64,000 nt of DNA, taken from the NCBI GenBank assembly GCA_036493735.1, contig DASXPH010000024.1, positions 186,001 to 250,000 of the forward strand, read 5' to 3'. Below are positions 62,284 to 64,000 of this stretch, piece after piece. The notes beneath the pieces are model-generated. The model saw only the letters and a list, made by a program, of their open reading frames with translations, was not told the origin of the DNA and did no database searches. The stretch comes from AG2 sp036493735. GTDB lineage: Bacteria > Gemmatimonadota > Gemmatimonadetes > Gemmatimonadales > Gemmatimonadaceae. The position numbers and the translations under genes were made by a program. Within the stretch, counting starts at the first letter, position 1, and every line of letters begins with the position of its first letter.

Positions 62284-64000
62284 ATGCCTCAGCCAACCCC
62301 CCTCCCTTCACTCACCCGCGTCTCGCTGTCTTCACCCGAAGCAAATCGTTCGGGCGTCAATGGCATTCGCCGGGCCGAGCAACTGGAGGCGCTGCGACAG
62401 GCAGTAGGCGACCGCTTGACAGTTCTCGCTTTACTCGGCAGTGATACACGCGAGCAGAGCGAGTGGGGGAGCGCGACGTTCCTTGCGCGCGAGGAAGCTA
62501 CAGGTTCGCTTGTCCTCGCGGCGCTGAACGAACGGATCGGGATGTCGGTTGGCTACGACGTGACGCTCTGGCATTCTCTGGAAGAATCGCTACCCGGGCC
62601 GATCAGTTGGTGCCCGCAATGCGGTACAGAAGTCGAGGGTTGGACCCGATACTGTTCATGTGGTGCGGACCTCTCGGGGATCGCGCCGGGTACGGAAGAG
62701 GCCAGACAGTCTCTTGTCGAACAGGTTCGCCAATCCGTCGCCGGCGAATTCGAAATTTTGGGTAGTTTGCCATATGCAGGTGGCGGTGGACCGGCATACT
62801 TTGCGCGACGAACCGAAAGCAACGTCGTCGTGGCCCTCCGTATGCACGCGGACGGCTTCTTTGACGACGGCACTCAGCGCATCTCTCTGTCGCTCTCCGA
62901 GCCTCTGGGAGAGATGGGCTCTGGCGCGTCTTCGGTTGTGGGCCGCTCGCCGCACTCAGGGCCGGTCCGGTTCACCCCAGTAGACTCGATCAGTGTCGTG
63001 ACGGACGAAACAGCAGCACGCCGTGTCAGCGGAAACAGCAATCGTGTGGAGAGCCAGCAGGCTGTCGACACGGCGCTTGGCGCGAGCGTTCTTGGTTCCA
63101 GCTTGCTCGCGCAACAGCCGACGCCCGCGGAAGGTGAAGCGGTCGCGGTCGCTAAGGTGTGTCCGCAATGTGGGGTCGAGTACGACACGGCCTCACGCTT
63201 CTGCCCGAACGACGGCACGCCACTTCGGCCGAAGGGCACGGCTGATCCCTTCATAGGCCGCGTGCTCGCCGAGCGCTACCATATGTTGAAGCGCTTGGGC
63301 GAGGGCGGGATGGGTAAGGTCTACCTCGCCGAGCACGTAAAGATGAATCGGCAGTGCGCTGTGAAGGTGATGAACAGCGCGCTCCTCAATGACTCCGATT
63401 CGGCGCAGCGGTTTGCGAGGGAAGCCTCGAACGCCGCACGGATAATTCACCCGAACGTCGCGGCCGTCTTCGACTACGGTGAAACGGAAGGGATCGTCTA
63501 CCTGGTGATGGAATACGTCGACGGCGAGCCGCTCACGCGGCTTGTTGAGCGGGACACGATGCTTCCGCCCGCTCGCGCCGTGGACATCGCGCACCAGGTC
63601 GCCGAAGCACTGGTCGCTGCGCACGAACTGGGTATCGTCCATCGCGACCTGAAGCCGGATAACATCATCGTCGCGCCAGGGAAGAATGGACGGGACATTG
63701 CGAAGGTTGTCGACTTCGGGATCGCAAAAGCGATCGAGGAGGCACCCAGCGAGTCGCTGACGAGGACCGGGCTCGTGATCGGCACGCCGGAGTACATGAG
63801 CCCCGAGCAACTGCTGGGCGATCCGGTCGACGCGCGAAGCGACATATACAGCCTCGGCTGCATTCTCTATCAGATGCTCACCGGCCGTCGCACCTTCGAC
63901 GAGCCGACTCGCGAGCAGATGATCAAGCGCCGGCTGACGGAGAAGTCGCCTCATCCGCGCGATCTCGTACCAGATCTGCCGAAGACGCTCGATCTCATTG
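62284..64000 (+). CDS. Serine/threonine protein kinase with two zinc ribbons and degenerate N-lobe-like repeats (3' end outside window)
   Basis: Starts ATG 62284 after TTGGGGACCG; 572 codons seen. Order: a degenerate kinase N-lobe-like segment (~residues 40-83, GDRLTVLALLGSD then WGSATFLAREEATG), a zinc ribbon (C110, C113, C124, C126), a second N-lobe-like segment (~153-188, AGEFEILGSLPYAGGGGPAYFARRTES), a spacer, a second ribbon (C293, C296, C307), and then a bona fide kinase domain from ~330: LGEGGMGKVYLAEHV, catalytic Lys in CAVKVM (K361), VMEYVDGEPL, HRDLKPDN (~453), DFG (~477), TPEYMSPEQL and SDIYSLGCILYQMLTG. All catalytic residues of this domain are intact. Bacterial PknB-type signalling kinase; targets unknown. 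Cut by the window edge. Confidence 0.93.
   Translation, partial: MPQPTPLPSLTRVSLSSPEANRSGVNGIRRAEQLEALRQAVGDRLTVLALLGSDTREQSEWGSATFLAREEATGSLVLAALNERIGMSVGYDVTLWHSLEESLPGPISWCPQCGTEVEGWTRYCSCGADLSGIAPGTEEARQSLVEQVRQSVAGEFEILGSLPYAGGGGPAYFARRTESNVVVALRMHADGFFDDGTQRISLSLSEPLGEMGSGASSVVGRSPHSGPVRFTPVDSISVVTDETAARRVSGNSNRVESQQAVDTALGASVLGSSLLAQQPTPAEGEAVAVAKVCPQCGVEYDTASRFCPNDGTPLRPKGTADPFIGRVLAERYHMLKRLGEGGMGKVYLAEHVKMNRQCAVKVMNSALLNDSDSAQRFAREASNAARIIHPNVAAVFDYGETEGIVYLVMEYVDGEPLTRLVERDTMLPPARAVDIAHQVAEALVAAHELGIVHRDLKPDNIIVAPGKNGRDIAKVVDFGIAKAIEEAPSESLTRTGLVIGTPEYMSPEQLLGDPVDARSDIYSLGCILYQMLTGRRTFDEPTREQMIKRRLTEKSPHPRDLVPDLPKTLDLI

Overview
This is a 64 kb, high-GC (roughly 65 percent by eye), densely coded bacterial chromosome segment. 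I count about 52 protein genes and no rRNA, tRNA or CRISPR array. There are no plasmid, phage or insertion-sequence genes, so it reads as ordinary chromosome. Gene content (many sensor kinases, a WhiG/FliA-type sigma factor, Tat-exported Rieske proteins, a gas-vesicle locus, TreZ and a glycogen debranching enzyme) and codon use fit a soil-type, GC-rich Gram-negative bacterium. My best guess is Gemmatimonadota; this is inference, because no rRNA is present.

Layout. 1-5.9 kb (minus): the 5' part of a giant soluble hybrid histidine kinase with about ten tandem HAMP repeats. 6.2-9.0 kb (minus): a THUMP-type RNA methyltransferase behind the methionine-sulfoxide reductase pair MsrP-MsrQ. 9.2-13.1 kb: RecQ and MscS (plus), then an SDR and a cupin (minus). 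13.17-13.82 kb: a 21-bp tandem repeat of about 31 units. 13.9-17.9 kb: a small unknown protein, OsmC, SufE, a DUF6526-like protein, an epimerase and a DHDPS-family aldolase. 18.5-20.15 kb: a CPA1-type antiporter with a C-terminal rhodanese domain interrupted by an in-frame TGA. 20.2-23.6 kb (minus): an operon with two SPFH proteins. 23.8-28.0 kb: a Tat-type amidase and a LytS/LytTR two-component pair. 28.1-31.8 kb: a TIGR01777 epimerase, a FlgM-like small protein, an NtrC-type activator and a WhiG/FliA-type sigma factor. 31.9-34.9 kb: membrane proteins, two Rieske proteins and a deoxynucleoside kinase. 35.1-41.1 kb: gas-vesicle cluster gvpF/L - gvpG - tandem ArsA-like ATPase - gvpF/L - gvpA-family - gvpF/L - gvpK - gvpJ/S-like - gvpA. 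It runs by overlap into a GAF/PAS histidine kinase and is followed by a second kinase/OmpR-type regulator pair. 46-57.8 kb: a glycine-zipper lipoprotein, Lhr helicase, a Rieske-FAD reductase, a DinB/YfiT protein, an FAD oxidoreductase fused to a cNMP-binding domain, a YceI protein and an Asp/Arg-rich repeat protein. 57.9-62.05 kb (minus): TreZ and a glycogen debranching enzyme. 62.3 kb to the end: a Ser/Thr kinase with zinc ribbons and two degenerate kinase N-lobe-like segments, cut by the window edge.

Points that most deserve follow-up are: (1) the octamer CGTTAGGC, often extended by G, present at least 21 times on both strands; (2) the TGA codon in the rhodanese active-site loop with a possible SECIS hairpin; (3) the 21-bp minisatellite; (4) the gas-vesicle locus with an ArsA/Get3-like tandem ATPase and a translationally overlapping kinase; (5) the multi-lobed Ser/Thr kinase. 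Coordinates of starts are chosen by ribosome-binding sites, overlaps or where homology begins, and alternatives are stated.
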